Counted from the first letter of the stretch, positions 1-10,277 are shown. The stretch is 55,892 bases of DNA from Acidobacteriota bacterium (GCA_013152895.1 JAADFN010000032.1:1-55892), one strand, 5' to 3'. Numbers and translations are program-made. The notes: a model not told the origin generated them from the sequence alone.

Positions 1-17
1 GAACGGCTCGGGATCAA

Positions 18-93
18 GACCGCGGGCCGGCCGTAGGCCGGGCCTCCCGGGCGCTGACCGCGGGCCTGCTGCAAGCAGGGCCTCCCGGGCGCC
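18..93. repeat. Two tandem imperfect 38-bp units, each with an inverted repeat core
   Basis: 18-55 gaccgcgggccggccgtaggccgggcctcccgggcgct and 56-93 gaccgcgggcctgctgcaagcagggcctcccgggcgcc; identical flanks, different but still self-complementary core (GGCC..GGCC vs TGCT..AGCA). Confidence 0.7.
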
Positions 94-307
94 CCTCGAC
101 TCATGCCGAAACTGTCGGCGGCGCGTTCGATACAAGCCCGCATGTCTCACCGTTTCTGTGGCGACCGCGAAGACGCACGCCACCTGCGGAGGAACACCTG
201 TGTCACGCCTTCAGTCACACCCTTGGCTCCCGATCACCCGGCGTGCCTGCATCGTGCTACTCTTTCTCCAAGCGCCATCGTGGCGCTTTCGATCTTCAGG
301 AGGGCCG

Positions 308-2800
308 ATGAACGACGTCAAACCACCGATGAGCGCCGACGAGCTGCGAGACCGGTTCGTCCGTTACCTGCGGTACCAGCGTGGCTTGCGTCTCGACGAG
401 GCCGGCCCCGCCGAGTACCTCGCCGCGCTCGAGCTCGTGGTTCGCGACGTGCTGATCGACCGTGCAATGGACACGCAACGAACGTACGATCTCGTCAAGC
501 CGAAGACCGTCCACTACCTCTCCATGGAGTTCCTGCTCGGCCGGCTCCTCCACAACAACCTGATCTCGACCGGCCTGCTCGAGCCCGCACGCGAGGCGAT
601 GCAGCAGCTCGGCCTCAACCTCGACGTGATCACCGAAGAAGAACCCGATCCCGGCCTCGGCAACGGCGGCCTGGGACGGCTCGCGGCGTGCTTCCTCGAC
701 TCCCTCGCCACCCTCGACTACCCGGCCTTTGGATACGGCTTGCGGTACGAGTACGGCATGTTCCGGCAGGAGATCCAAAACGGCTGGCAGGTGGAGCGGC
801 CGGATACGTGGCTCAAGGGCGGCTACGCCTGGGAGATTCCGCGCCCCGACCTGACAGTCCCGGTCAAGGTCGGCGGTGGGGTGGAGTGGCACCAGGGCGC
901 GAGCGGCAAGTTCCGGCCATCGTGGGTCAACTGGCGCGTCTTTTACGGCGTTCCCCACGACATCCTCGTCGCCGGCTATCAGACGGGAACCGTGTCGATA
1001 CTCCGTCTCTGGGCTGCCGAGGCGCCCCGGGAGTTCGACTTCCAGATCTTCTCCCAGGGGGATTTCATCAAGGCAGTCGCGGAACGCGAGCGGATCGAAT
1101 CGGTCACACGCGTGCTCTACCCGGCCGACGAGGTCGAGGCCGGCCGCCGTCTCCGCCTGCTCCAGGAGTACTTCCTCGTCGCCTCGTCGGTCCAGGACAC
1201 GATGCGCCGTTTCCGCGCCCGGTACGGCGAGGCGTGGGAGCTTTTGCCCGACGCGGTCGCGTTTCAGCTCAACGACACGCACCCTGCGCTGGCCATCGCC
1301 GAGCTCATGCGCTTCCTCGTCGACGAGGCCGAGCTCAGGTGGTCGAAGGCGTGGGAGCTGACCCGTGCGGTCTGCTCGTACACCAATCACACGATGCTCC
1401 CGGAGGCGCTGGAGACGTGGCCAGTCGGATTGATGGAATCGATGCTCCCCCGGCACGTCCAGATCATCTACGAGATCAACCGGCGGTTCCTCAACGGGCT
1501 CTCCCCGGCGATCCAGCAGGACGTCGAGCGGCTGAAGAGGCTTTCGCTGATCCACGAGGACGGGGAGAAGCGCTTCAGAATGGCCCATCTGGCGATCGTA
1601 GGCAGTCACAGGATCAACGGCGTTGCACGCCTGCACACCGAGCTCATCAAGACCCGCCTCGTTCCCGACTTCGCGGCCCTGTGGCCCGACCGTTTCCTCG
1701 CCATCACCAACGGCATCACACCGAGACGCTGGCTGGGCGCCTGCAACCCGAGGCTGGCAGCGATCATCTCGAAGCGTATCGGGCCCGGCTGGCTTCACAA
1801 CCTGCGGCGGCTCGTCGAGCTTGCCCCGATGGCCGGAGACGCCGGGCTCCAGGAGGAGGTTCGCCACGCGAAGCACTCCGCCAAGATCGACCTGGCGCAG
1901 ACGATTTCCGAGCTGTGCAACGTCACGGCCGACCCGGACTCGCTCTTCGACGTCCAGATCAAGCGCCTGCACGAGTACAAGCGGCAACTCCTCAACGCCA
2001 TGCACGTCATCGCACTCTACCGGCGTCTCAAGGCCGACCCGTCGGCCGCGGTCGTCCCCCGCACCGTGATCTTCGCTGCGAAGGCTGCGCCCGCGTACCA
2101 CATGGCCAAGTTGATCATCCGCCTGATCAACGGCATCGGCCACGTGGTCAACAACGACCCGGATACCGCCGGTCATCTCAGCGTCGTCTTCCTCCCCGAC
2201 TACCGCGTGACGCTGGCGGAGAAGATCATCCCGGCCGCCGATCTCTCCGAGCAGATCTCGGCCGCCGGGTGGGAGGCGTCGGGAACCGGCAACATGAAGC
2301 TCGCCCTCAACGGCGCGTTGACGATCGGCACCCTCGACGGCGCGAACATCGAGATCCGGGACGCCGTCGGTCCCGAGAACATCTTCATCTTCGGGCTGAC
2401 CGCCGACGAGGCGCTCCGGCTGACCACCGTCAGCCAGTACGACCCGTGGAACTACTACCGATCGGATCCGGAGCTCGCCGGAGTCATGGACGACCTCCAC
2501 ACCGGCCGCTTCACCCCCGGCGAGGAGCACGTCTCCAGGGAGATCTGGTCAGCGTTGATGGAACACGGCGACCGCTACCTGCACCTCGCAGACTTCCGTT
2601 CCTACGCCGACACCCAGGCCCGCGTCGCCGCGCTCTACACCGATCCCGCCGCATGGACGGCCATGGCCATCAAGAACATCGCCGCCATGGGTTACTTCTC
2701 CTCCGACCGCGCCATCCGCGAGTACGCCGAAAAGATCTGGAATCTCCATCCCGTTCCGGTCAACGCGAACCCCAAGATGCCCACGGACACCTCCACGTAA
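308..2800 (+). CDS. glgP: Glycogen/starch phosphorylase
   Basis: Start MNDVKPPMSADELRDRF after an AGGAGGG SD; phosphorylase motifs YLSMEFLLGRLL, NGGLGRLAACFLDSLATL, EASGTGNMKLALNGALTIGTLDGANIEI (PLP site). Confidence 0.96.
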   Translation: MNDVKPPMSADELRDRFVRYLRYQRGLRLDEAGPAEYLAALELVVRDVLIDRAMDTQRTYDLVKPKTVHYLSMEFLLGRLLHNNLISTGLLEPAREAMQQLGLNLDVITEEEPDPGLGNGGLGRLAACFLDSLATLDYPAFGYGLRYEYGMFRQEIQNGWQVERPDTWLKGGYAWEIPRPDLTVPVKVGGGVEWHQGASGKFRPSWVNWRVFYGVPHDILVAGYQTGTVSILRLWAAEAPREFDFQIFSQGDFIKAVAERERIESVTRVLYPADEVEAGRRLRLLQEYFLVASSVQDTMRRFRARYGEAWELLPDAVAFQLNDTHPALAIAELMRFLVDEAELRWSKAWELTRAVCSYTNHTMLPEALETWPVGLMESMLPRHVQIIYEINRRFLNGLSPAIQQDVERLKRLSLIHEDGEKRFRMAHLAIVGSHRINGVARLHTELIKTRLVPDFAALWPDRFLAITNGITPRRWLGACNPRLAAIISKRIGPGWLHNLRRLVELAPMAGDAGLQEEVRHAKHSAKIDLAQTISELCNVTADPDSLFDVQIKRLHEYKRQLLNAMHVIALYRRLKADPSAAVVPRTVIFAAKAAPAYHMAKLIIRLINGIGHVVNNDPDTAGHLSVVFLPDYRVTLAEKIIPAADLSEQISAAGWEASGTGNMKLALNGALTIGTLDGANIEIRDAVGPENIFIFGLTADEALRLTTVSQYDPWNYYRSDPELAGVMDDLHTGRFTPGEEHVSREIWSALMEHGDRYLHLADFRSYADTQARVAALYTDPAAWTAMAIKNIAAMGYFSSDRAIREYAEKIWNLHPVPVNANPKMPTDTST

Positions 2801-3080
2801 CGGCACCACGGACGGCGACCAAGGCCGCGGAACGCTCCGTCCACATCATTCCTGAGTATCTCGTGCCACCCGGGAGCGGCCCATCACGGTGCTGACGATC
2901 CGCGAGACACATCATGGCCCACCGCTCGTGGTCATGCCCGGCCCGGTCCGGTGATTGATATCACCTCTTCCGGATACCCGTCCGTGCCGTCGCACGCACC
3001 GTCCCCCGTCGGCCAGCCGGCCCAAAGCGGGCAATCGAGAAGGCGCCATCGGGCTGCCGAGCCGGGGCCCGGATTCCGGA

Positions 3081-3101
3081 ATCACCTGTTTGGGTGATGA
3101 C
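3081..3101 (+). promoter_or_regulatory. 21-bp element ATCACCTGTTTGGGTGATGAC (imperfect palindrome ATCACC-N6-GGTGAT), upstream of protease gene
   Basis: Identical 21 nt recurs in inverse orientation at 8465-8485 upstream of another secreted-protein operon. Confidence 0.7.
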
Positions 3102-3372
3102 GGCGCAACTCCGGAAGATGTATTCACGGTAATAGATGTCACGTTGTAATCACGGGGCCGGATCACGGCTCGTTCGGTCACCAGGCCGGGCTGCTCACGG
3201 TCGCCGTGGACAGTGAGATCGCCCGGCGGCGGCGAGCCTCCGGAGGTCCAGGAGGAAAGGGGGTGGCAGAGAGAGCTTATTGAAGGAAGGATCGAAGGCT
3301 GTGACGGTTACTGGTGCACTCCGCACGGATTGTGCCGGTCCCGCCGATGATGGCAACCGAAAGGAGAACACG

Positions 3373-4557
3373 ATGGGAAAGATTGAATTGCAAGAGGCAC
3401 GACGGCTGGCTGGACTGGAGTTGAACGGGTTGGCAATAACCGGGGCGATCGCCGTCGAGGAAATCGGTGGCGCACGCGTCGGTGCGAGAGGCACCACGAT
3501 CTACGATCCCAGCGGCGAGCCACTGTTCTACCGCGTACCGTTGCACCGCGGAAGGGGAAGGATCGGCTTTACCGACGTGGCCGCGGACGAAGCTTTAGGG
3601 GAGCCACTGCTCGCCACGACGTACGGTGCGGCCTGGGACGAGACGAAGATCAAGCGGGAAGCCATGGTGCACGCCAGAAGGCTGCGGCGCAACCTCAGGT
3701 ACACGAGGATCCGGTTCGTCGCCTACAGCTATCCGAAAGTGGCGGTCCAGTTTCTGCACGGATCCGAAGAAGTGTTGATGCTGGAATGGGGATCATGGGC
3801 GAAGGTGCCACCAGCGAGTGTCGGTGACCGTCACCCCATGGAGCCCGGAAACTTCGAGAGATGGTCGTTGCTCGAAGAGATGCCCGATCGGGTCCGGAGA
3901 GCGAACGAAGAATCGTTCAGAGCTCGTGTCGGCGCCTGGCGCGAGGCGACCGCCGTCCGGGCCTTCCGGGGGTTGGATACCTTGCGGGTGAGGCCCGATC
4001 TGGTGCGGATCAGGCCGGAGATGATTCGTCTTTTCGGCTCGAGAGAGCTCCATTTTTCGGGAGACGCCGGCACGCATCATCCGTGTTATGAGCTCACCGG
4101 CCAGGCCACAAGCGTCTGGTGCGTGGCGGCAAGCACGCAGATGCTCCTGGCGTTCTGGCGCTACGGGTACACCCAGGACCGAATCGCCCAGGCATTGGGG
4201 CTTGGCACCCGCGCTCATCCGAGCGGGCTGCCCTACTCCCGGGTCGGGGACGTCGTGACACAGATCGAGGCCCTGACCTCCCACGCCCTGGACGCCACCA
4301 TGGTTGTCAACCCCGGGTTCAACGTCTTTCGCGACGAGATCGATGAGAATCGTCCATTGATCAGCTTCATCCCCGGTCATTCACGCACGGTTGCGGGCTA
4401 CTATTACACGATACTTCATCTGCCCGGGCAGCTCGCGTTCCGGGGTCTGTTGGTGTACGACCCGTGGCCCCCGAACACCGGTACAATCCACAGGTATGAG
4501 AACTTCAACGTGCAAACCTACCAGTACGCGTACCACGCCCATCTGACCCTGGTGTGA
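3373..4557 (+). CDS. Papain-like (C39-like/AvrRpt2-type) cysteine protease
   Basis: ATG at 3373 with GGAG SD; TSVWCVAASTQMLLAFW (Cys), FIPGHSRTVAGYY (His), VYDPWPPN (Asp/Asn). Confidence 0.7.
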   Translation: MGKIELQEARRLAGLELNGLAITGAIAVEEIGGARVGARGTTIYDPSGEPLFYRVPLHRGRGRIGFTDVAADEALGEPLLATTYGAAWDETKIKREAMVHARRLRRNLRYTRIRFVAYSYPKVAVQFLHGSEEVLMLEWGSWAKVPPASVGDRHPMEPGNFERWSLLEEMPDRVRRANEESFRARVGAWREATAVRAFRGLDTLRVRPDLVRIRPEMIRLFGSRELHFSGDAGTHHPCYELTGQATSVWCVAASTQMLLAFWRYGYTQDRIAQALGLGTRAHPSGLPYSRVGDVVTQIEALTSHALDATMVVNPGFNVFRDEIDENRPLISFIPGHSRTVAGYYYTILHLPGQLAFRGLLVYDPWPPNTGTIHRYENFNVQTYQYAYHAHLTLV

Positions 4558-5072
4558 CCGTGTCCATGGATCGTGAGCTGCACGCCGTGTTGCGGAGAGC
4601 TGCGGAGCTCGTGCGGGCTGGCGTGGCCGGTGATCCATGGGTCCAACTCCACGGACGCTTGCGCGATCCGATGGTGGTCGTCCACCCCTGGGGCGACGCG
4701 CAATCCTGGCTCGTTCCCGTCACTGCCGGAGACCGGATGGTCGGCTACGTGCAGTTGAATCCCGACCTTCAATTCATGCGATACGTATCGTTCCAGAGAG
4801 TGCGCGGCAGCTTGAAGGACACACCGTTGGCGGCGGACTGGTTGGAAACCGAGCGTATCCGGGAGCGGGCGGCGGCTTTCGCCAGGCCTGACGAGATACT
4901 CGATGAGCCCGTTCTCACCTACGACCGGTATCCGGATCGGCTTGCATGGAGGGTCCAGGCTCGAAGCACGGATGGTGGAACGCGGGAGATCATGGTTGCC
5001 GGCGACATGGTTTACGAACCGGTCCAGCCCGGTGACGTGATCGGTGGTCCGGGAAACCAGGGAGCACCCTGA
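4554..5072 (+). CDS. Hypothetical protein, translationally coupled to the upstream protease
   Basis: GTG start overlaps the TGA stop of the preceding CDS; 172 aa; terminator-like hairpin follows. Confidence 0.65.
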   Translation: MTVSMDRELHAVLRRAAELVRAGVAGDPWVQLHGRLRDPMVVVHPWGDAQSWLVPVTAGDRMVGYVQLNPDLQFMRYVSFQRVRGSLKDTPLAADWLETERIRERAAAFARPDEILDEPVLTYDRYPDRLAWRVQARSTDGGTREIMVAGDMVYEPVQPGDVIGGPGNQGAP

Positions 5073-5093
5073 TACCCGGATACGGCAAAATGG

Positions 5094-5122
5094 TCGGCCC
5101 CTGCCATCGAGGCAGGGGCCGA
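5094..5122 (+). terminator. Terminator-like hairpin
   Basis: TCGGCCCCTGCC-ATCGA-GGCAGGGGCCGA followed by ttcatctt. Confidence 0.65.
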
Positions 5123-5226
5123 TTCATCTTGGGACTTCCGGGCCGGCCGGAAGGATCAACGATGCGTTGGGCCGAGCCATCTTACACGCCGTTGTCCCTT
5201 CAGCTCGCAGCCGCCCATCGGCGAGA

Positions 5227-6417
5227 TCACCGCATCTTCGACCTCGGCCGTAGTTTTCGTGAGGGCGGGAGCTTGTACACGGTGCCACGTCCGGTGACCA
5301 CGGCCGAACCTCCCGGGGTTTCGATCCGCCACGCAGGGAGGTAGCGGGGAGCAATGCCGGGGCCGGAAACCGTATACGCCCGAGCTTCGCTCAGATCCCG
5401 AAGCCGCAACACCGCAGCGGATCGGCGGATGGCCTCCCGCTCGTCGAGCAGGGGGCGCGGGCTGAACCGGTCGATCTCCTGGAATTCGCCGGTGTACGCA
5501 TTGACGAGAACCGCCAGCGACGGAGCTTCCCCTCGGCGGGCGAAGGGAACGATGTAGTAGCCCCCTCGCTTCGGGTTGACGAGAATGGGCGCCTGGGGCC
5601 GGGCGCTCTGAGCTCCGCAGAACGGTTCCATTTCGGCAAGCCTCAGCTTCCGGATCCAGCGTCTTGCAAACGCAGCCGCCTTTTCGGGGGGGATCGGCCG
5701 GCCCGTCATGATTTCGCGCCTGACGCGAACGATGCCCCTGCGAGCGGGGGGCTCGATCACCGCCACGTATTTCCCGTTGAAGGCGCTGCTGGCCTTGTTC
5801 ACGGGGCTGAGCTCGCCAAGGAAGATACTGGCCGAAACGTACCTTTCGAGGGGAGGATCGCCCAGGGGGACACCCGGATCGACGAGCCAGACGTACGTGA
5901 GGTCCACCGTCGAGTGGGTCGTCGGGTCCTGGTCGGTGACGATTCCCCTGATGACGATCCAGTGTTCCCGGTGGGCGGTGTACGAGTTGTGCGGATCCGT
6001 GTCAAGCAGCAATGGTACCGGGAAGTTGTTTCGGGTCATCCAGTAGGCGACCGAGTACATGAGCTTGTTGGCGTTCGTACGGGCATAGACGACCCAATGA
6101 CCGGAGGCCGGGGGCGGACACAGGCTCATCAGTGCGCCTCGCAACCCCGCAGGGTCCGTATCCCATGCCGTTTCGGACTTGTTGGCCAGGATGGACAGCC
6201 AGGCGTCGGCCTGACTGATGGTGCACGCCCCGGAGGGGTATCCCTGCATAACCATTTCCGCCGTCGCGGGGCCACACCACGTCACGGCTTCCTCAGAATG
6301 GGGCGGAACGCTCAGCAAGACGCTGTGAAGCTGAGCGAGGCACGGAGACGTCCATAATGTCACCAGGACCGTGCCGAGGAGCGCTCGTTGTACGGTTCTC
6401 CAAGCCGGAGTTCTCAT
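5227..6417 (-). CDS. Secreted papain-like cysteine protease
   Basis: Signal peptide MRTPAWRTVQRALLGTVLVTLWTSPCLAQ; EAVTWCGPATAEMVMQGY (Cys), REHWIVIRGIV (His), WLVDPG. Confidence 0.7.
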   Translation of the reverse strand: MRTPAWRTVQRALLGTVLVTLWTSPCLAQLHSVLLSVPPHSEEAVTWCGPATAEMVMQGYPSGACTISQADAWLSILANKSETAWDTDPAGLRGALMSLCPPPASGHWVVYARTNANKLMYSVAYWMTRNNFPVPLLLDTDPHNSYTAHREHWIVIRGIVTDQDPTTHSTVDLTYVWLVDPGVPLGDPPLERYVSASIFLGELSPVNKASSAFNGKYVAVIEPPARRGIVRVRREIMTGRPIPPEKAAAFARRWIRKLRLAEMEPFCGAQSARPQAPILVNPKRGGYYIVPFARRGEAPSLAVLVNAYTGEFQEIDRFSPRPLLDEREAIRRSAAVLRLRDLSEARAYTVSGPGIAPRYLPAWRIETPGGSAVVTGRGTVYKLPPSRKLRPRSKMR

Positions 6418-6436
6418 GGTTGTGCTCCTTTCTGTC

Positions 6437-8257
6437 CTACGGCGCGCACGTCGAGCCGGTGATATTGATGGTCACCGATTGATGGGCATCGCCGCGGATG
6501 ATGTAGTTATACCCGTTGATCGTTCGTTTCCAGGTCCGGAGATAGAATGTGTACGCACAGTCACAGGGTGCAGACCATCCGCTCGGGGGCACGATGGCGT
6601 TGACAACGCCGCTCCACAGGAAAGGTCCTTCGGCATTGACGTTCGACGCGTAGCTGTCGCTGAAGATCGACGCCGACTTGTTGTGCCCCCAGAGCGCCCT
6701 CAGGGAGTAGCTGAGAAGGTGATGGTTTGGATCGTACGCCTTGATCCGGAAGTCGAACGTGTTGGAACCCGATAGGACGATCCCGCATGCGCTCACCGGT
6801 CCCCCGGGGACCTGCCGGACCGCGAGCACATCCGTGTCCACCGGGCTGTTGTCGATCATCAATGACAGGCTGTTCTTGGCTGCCGGGAGAAGGTGGGTCA
6901 GCGGCGTGTACGTCGCTCCGGTCTTCTTGTAGAGCTCAACACCGAAGGTGTGCAGGCCGTTGGTGGAGCTGTGCCAGCGCATCATGAGGAACGACGGGTA
7001 CCAGCGGTACGGCGCTCCCGGGTATTCGGGAGGAATCGCGTAGTAGCCCCCTCCCCCGGGGACCGGCCCAACGGGGGTGAGCTCGTACGTGCTCGTGGCC
7101 GGGTTCCATCGATAGGCCTTCCACCCGGACTGAAGGGGCGTCGGCGATCCGCCGGGCGAGGTCATCAGCACCCGGTAGTGCGTCGCTCCGAGACTCTTGA
7201 AGTTGGAGAGATTGCCCAGGATATTGATCGTCCCACCGAACGGAGCGTGAGTGACCTTGAAGAAGTAACCCGGACCGGTGGTTGCGTAGCCATCCACGAT
7301 ACTGGTGGAAGGCACGTGGCCGACACCGAGGAATACGGGCTCTCCCATGGGCAACTGGGCGAGCTGGACGCGCATCAGCTTGCTGTCGGTCGTCACATAC
7401 GCGGTACCCGAGGCGAGGTTGAAGGTAAGAGCCGAGGGTCCGGAAGGCAAACCCGTGATGATGGGGCTGTGCGTCACGGTGACGAGATCGATGAGAGACA
7501 CCTGCCTGGCCGGATTCCTCTGAACGACCCAGAGGGAGGTCTCCGCCGGATCGCTCCACGAGAGGAAGAACGGCGCCGTGAGGCCCGTGGCGACGTTTCG
7601 CACGCGGGTTCCGGTGGAAAGCTCGATCTCGGCGACTCGCGAGCCCGTTTGTTCCGTCACGTAGGCCAGGGTTCGATCCGTCGTGATCGCAAGGCCTACG
7701 GGATGGCCGAGGCCGCCGGTCACCGGGACTTTCACGCCGGTCGTCAGGTTGACCTTCCAGAGCCGGCCGATATCGTATCCGACCACATAAGCAGTACCGT
7801 GGGCTGAATCGAGGGCCAGTTGCTGTGGTGCGCCAAGGTTGAAGGTGACAAGGCTCCTGGCTCCCGTGCCCAGGTCGACTTTCCACAAAGCCCCGCTGGT
7901 ACCGGGGTCGTCGCGAGTCGTGACATACCCCGTGCCGGAATCGAGGTCCAGCGCGATGTCCTCGGGATGGGAGAAGCCGCTCGCGAGCGTTGTCACGGCA
8001 CAGGTGGGCGGGCTCGCGACCTCGCAGCCCGGAACGAGGTCCATGCGCCGAAGCGTTCCCGAGTTGTACTCGACGAAATACAGGGCGTTGGCGGTGGGAT
8101 CGTACGCAATCCCGACCCCAGCTCCGAGCCCTGAGGCGAGCTCGGTCGTGGTTACCGCTGCGACCTGGCTGGCGAGGCACACAACGAGTACGGCCACCAG
8201 GAGGGCACACGCAACAGCCGGGGACCCGTGATGCACGTGGGGGGTGTGGTGTTTCAT
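6437..8257 (-). CDS. Secreted beta-propeller (NHL/SMP-30-like) protein
   Basis: Signal peptide; repeated blades such as GVGIAYDPTANALYFVEYNSGTLRRMDL and HPEDIALDLDSGTGYVTT. Confidence 0.7.
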   Translation of the reverse strand: MKHHTPHVHHGSPAVACALLVAVLVVCLASQVAAVTTTELASGLGAGVGIAYDPTANALYFVEYNSGTLRRMDLVPGCEVASPPTCAVTTLASGFSHPEDIALDLDSGTGYVTTRDDPGTSGALWKVDLGTGARSLVTFNLGAPQQLALDSAHGTAYVVGYDIGRLWKVNLTTGVKVPVTGGLGHPVGLAITTDRTLAYVTEQTGSRVAEIELSTGTRVRNVATGLTAPFFLSWSDPAETSLWVVQRNPARQVSLIDLVTVTHSPIITGLPSGPSALTFNLASGTAYVTTDSKLMRVQLAQLPMGEPVFLGVGHVPSTSIVDGYATTGPGYFFKVTHAPFGGTINILGNLSNFKSLGATHYRVLMTSPGGSPTPLQSGWKAYRWNPATSTYELTPVGPVPGGGGYYAIPPEYPGAPYRWYPSFLMMRWHSSTNGLHTFGVELYKKTGATYTPLTHLLPAAKNSLSLMIDNSPVDTDVLAVRQVPGGPVSACGIVLSGSNTFDFRIKAYDPNHHLLSYSLRALWGHNKSASIFSDSYASNVNAEGPFLWSGVVNAIVPPSGWSAPCDCAYTFYLRTWKRTINGYNYIIRGDAHQSVTINITGSTCAP

Positions 8258-8464
8258 GAAGACATCTCCTTTCTTTCAGCCGGATGTCCCGGCCGAGGTT
8301 GACGAGCTCCCCCGGAAGACGGGGGCCGCAGTGCTCGTGAGAGTCACCACGGTTTTTCATCTCCCGTTGGTGCGAATCCCGGGGACAAATACCGCGTTCG
8401 TCCCCGGGAGGCGATCCGATGTCAGAGGCCTCTTGAGGCATATGTACCGGTTCACCGTCCGGGG

Positions 8465-8485
8465 GTCATCACCCAAACAGGTGAT
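8465..8485 (-). promoter_or_regulatory. Second copy of the 21-bp ATCACCTGTTTGGGTGATGAC element
   Basis: Forward-strand GTCATCACCCAAACAGGTGAT is the exact reverse complement of 3081-3101; about 210 bp upstream of the CDS starting at 8257. Confidence 0.7.
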
Positions 8486-8583
8486 CGGCCCGGTACAAAC
8501 CCACCGATCCGCCGGCGGTAGCACGCCGATCCAGTTGTCATCACTTGAATAACCCGGAGGTACGTCTCTGGCCGCGCGGAGCG

Positions 8584-9780
8584 TCAGACCAGATCGCGGG
8601 GGGCCTCGGGAGGTTTGACCGGGACGTAGAAGCCCGACGAATCATCGGGTCCCTTGATGGGCGCTATGGCACGAAGAACGAGTCTCACGAGGTCGCTTTG
8701 GCGCCCGGCGCCGGTCTTGCGGAAGATGTTCGAGAGCTGGGAATGCACCGTGTTTCTCGAAAGACCGAGCGTGTTGGCCGCTTCGGTCAGGTTCTTCCCG
8801 GCAAGAAGCTCCATGACGAGCCGCACTTCGGCCCCGGTGAGGCCAAAGAGGTCCCGCACGAGATGGTCGACGGGAGTGTGGAATCTCTCCGGATCCGTGA
8901 TGAACAGGATGGCGATGATGGAGCCTTCCGTCATGGGCTGGCAGCTTCGAGGAAGCGGGAGAACAACGACCTGGTAGTCGGATCGGCCCGACGGCCTGGG
9001 GAGCCGGAGAGCTCTTCCCGCGGGTTGCTCCGCTCGCGACCGGGTTCCGCTCGCCTCGCGGATAGTGGCTCGAAGCGTCGTGGTATCGCTGTGGCTGGCT
9101 GCGGCGGGTCCGTCCTCGCGGATGGTGAACCCGTCGTTGTTCCTGCTGATGCGGCGTGCCTCGCGGTTGACCAGCAAGGGACGGCCCTGCCCATCCATCA
9201 GAACGACGCCCGTGGCCATGCGATCGAGGGCGCCAGCCGTGACGTCCGACAGTCGCTCCGCTCGCAGGATTCGGCGTTGAACGGTGACCGCCCGGGCCAT
9301 GTGGGGAAACAGCTCGCGGAGGGTCTGACGCTCCAGCTCCGTGAACGGCGTAGAATCCGTCCCGCGGGCGATCCAGAGAGCCGCGTACAGATCTCGTTCT
9401 GCGAGGAACGCCGCTCCCGCGGCCTCGACGAGCCCCGCAGGCTGCAAGAGGCGCTGAAAAACCGTGGATTTCAGGAACTCCCGTCCCCGAAAGACGACCC
9501 TGGTTGAGAGAACCATCTTGAGAGGGCGGCGCCGTGCCTCCATGACGAGCTCATCGCCGTTCATGTGGCGCTCGTTATACGCGCTGACGACCTCTTCCGG
9601 GAATCCTGTGAATGCGCTGATCCGAACCGTGTTCGTGAGGGGGTCGGTGCAGTGCAGCCATACGGCAGCCGATCCAAGGATCTCCCGCATTGCCACCAAC
9701 GCCTCGTTCCAACGGCCGGGCTTCGTTGCGGCCTCGTAGATGAGCGGGATGACCGAGGCGATCTCGGCGGCATCGTTCAT
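8584..9780 (-). CDS. LuxR-family transcriptional regulator
   Basis: C-terminal LTGAEVRLVMELLAGKNLTEAANTLGLSRNTVHSQLSNIFRKTGAGRQSDLVRLVL (LuxR HTH); start MNDAAEIASVIPLIYEAATKPGRW. Confidence 0.9.
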   Translation of the reverse strand: MNDAAEIASVIPLIYEAATKPGRWNEALVAMREILGSAAVWLHCTDPLTNTVRISAFTGFPEEVVSAYNERHMNGDELVMEARRRPLKMVLSTRVVFRGREFLKSTVFQRLLQPAGLVEAAGAAFLAERDLYAALWIARGTDSTPFTELERQTLRELFPHMARAVTVQRRILRAERLSDVTAGALDRMATGVVLMDGQGRPLLVNREARRISRNNDGFTIREDGPAAASHSDTTTLRATIREASGTRSRAEQPAGRALRLPRPSGRSDYQVVVLPLPRSCQPMTEGSIIAILFITDPERFHTPVDHLVRDLFGLTGAEVRLVMELLAGKNLTEAANTLGLSRNTVHSQLSNIFRKTGAGRQSDLVRLVLRAIAPIKGPDDSSGFYVPVKPPEAPRDLV

Positions 9781-10156
9781 GCGAACCACCATGGCGGGGG
9801 TTCTCCCTCACACGGGCGTGCCCGTACATCCCGAGACCGCTCACGGGGGCGAAGGAGACGTGAAGTTGAATTCTGGTTCTCACGCCAACTCATCCACGGC
9901 CTTTGTCGTCCACCGAGCATATCTCCTATCTCCTCCCGGTCCCTCCAGCTCCGATGCGCCCGCCGGGCTCGCTGAGGCGTTCGTCTCCGAGCCACAATCT
10001 TTGATCACGCCTATATGAATCCATGTTACTCAACCTGAGACACTCGCGTCAATACGACGTGATCTTCGACACACAAACAGGGTGCACAACGAGGGGAAGC
10101 GGACGCCGGGGAGGCGGCCGAGCCTGCCAACGACGATTCCTGTGCAACCCAGCAAC

Positions 10157-10203
10157 AGTGGAATCATCCCCAACTCGCGGGCGGGGCTGTGGAACAATCC
10201 CCA
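10157..10203. promoter_or_regulatory. Paired 16-bp palindromic sites (candidate enhancer/UAS pair A)
   Basis: AGTGGAATCATCCCCA (10157-10172) and TGTGGAACAATCCCCA (10188-10203), centres 31 bp apart; about 75-120 bp upstream of the -24/-12 element at 10278. Confidence 0.7.
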
Positions 10204-10277
10204 CACACCACCCCTGGTGCAGCTGCACAATCCAGCGTTGCCGGCGCCGTTGCGGCTTTCACAACCTTGAAGACGGT

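Noticed and set aside
296-2530. Long reverse-strand ORF (744 aa) antisense to glycogen phosphorylase, and other long antisense/shifted ORFs (e.g. 21750-24677, 13437-15197, 25460-28069, 103-2895)
   Set aside because: High-GC shadow ORFs: Arg/Gly/Pro/His-rich translations with no family signature, opposite well-supported coding frames.
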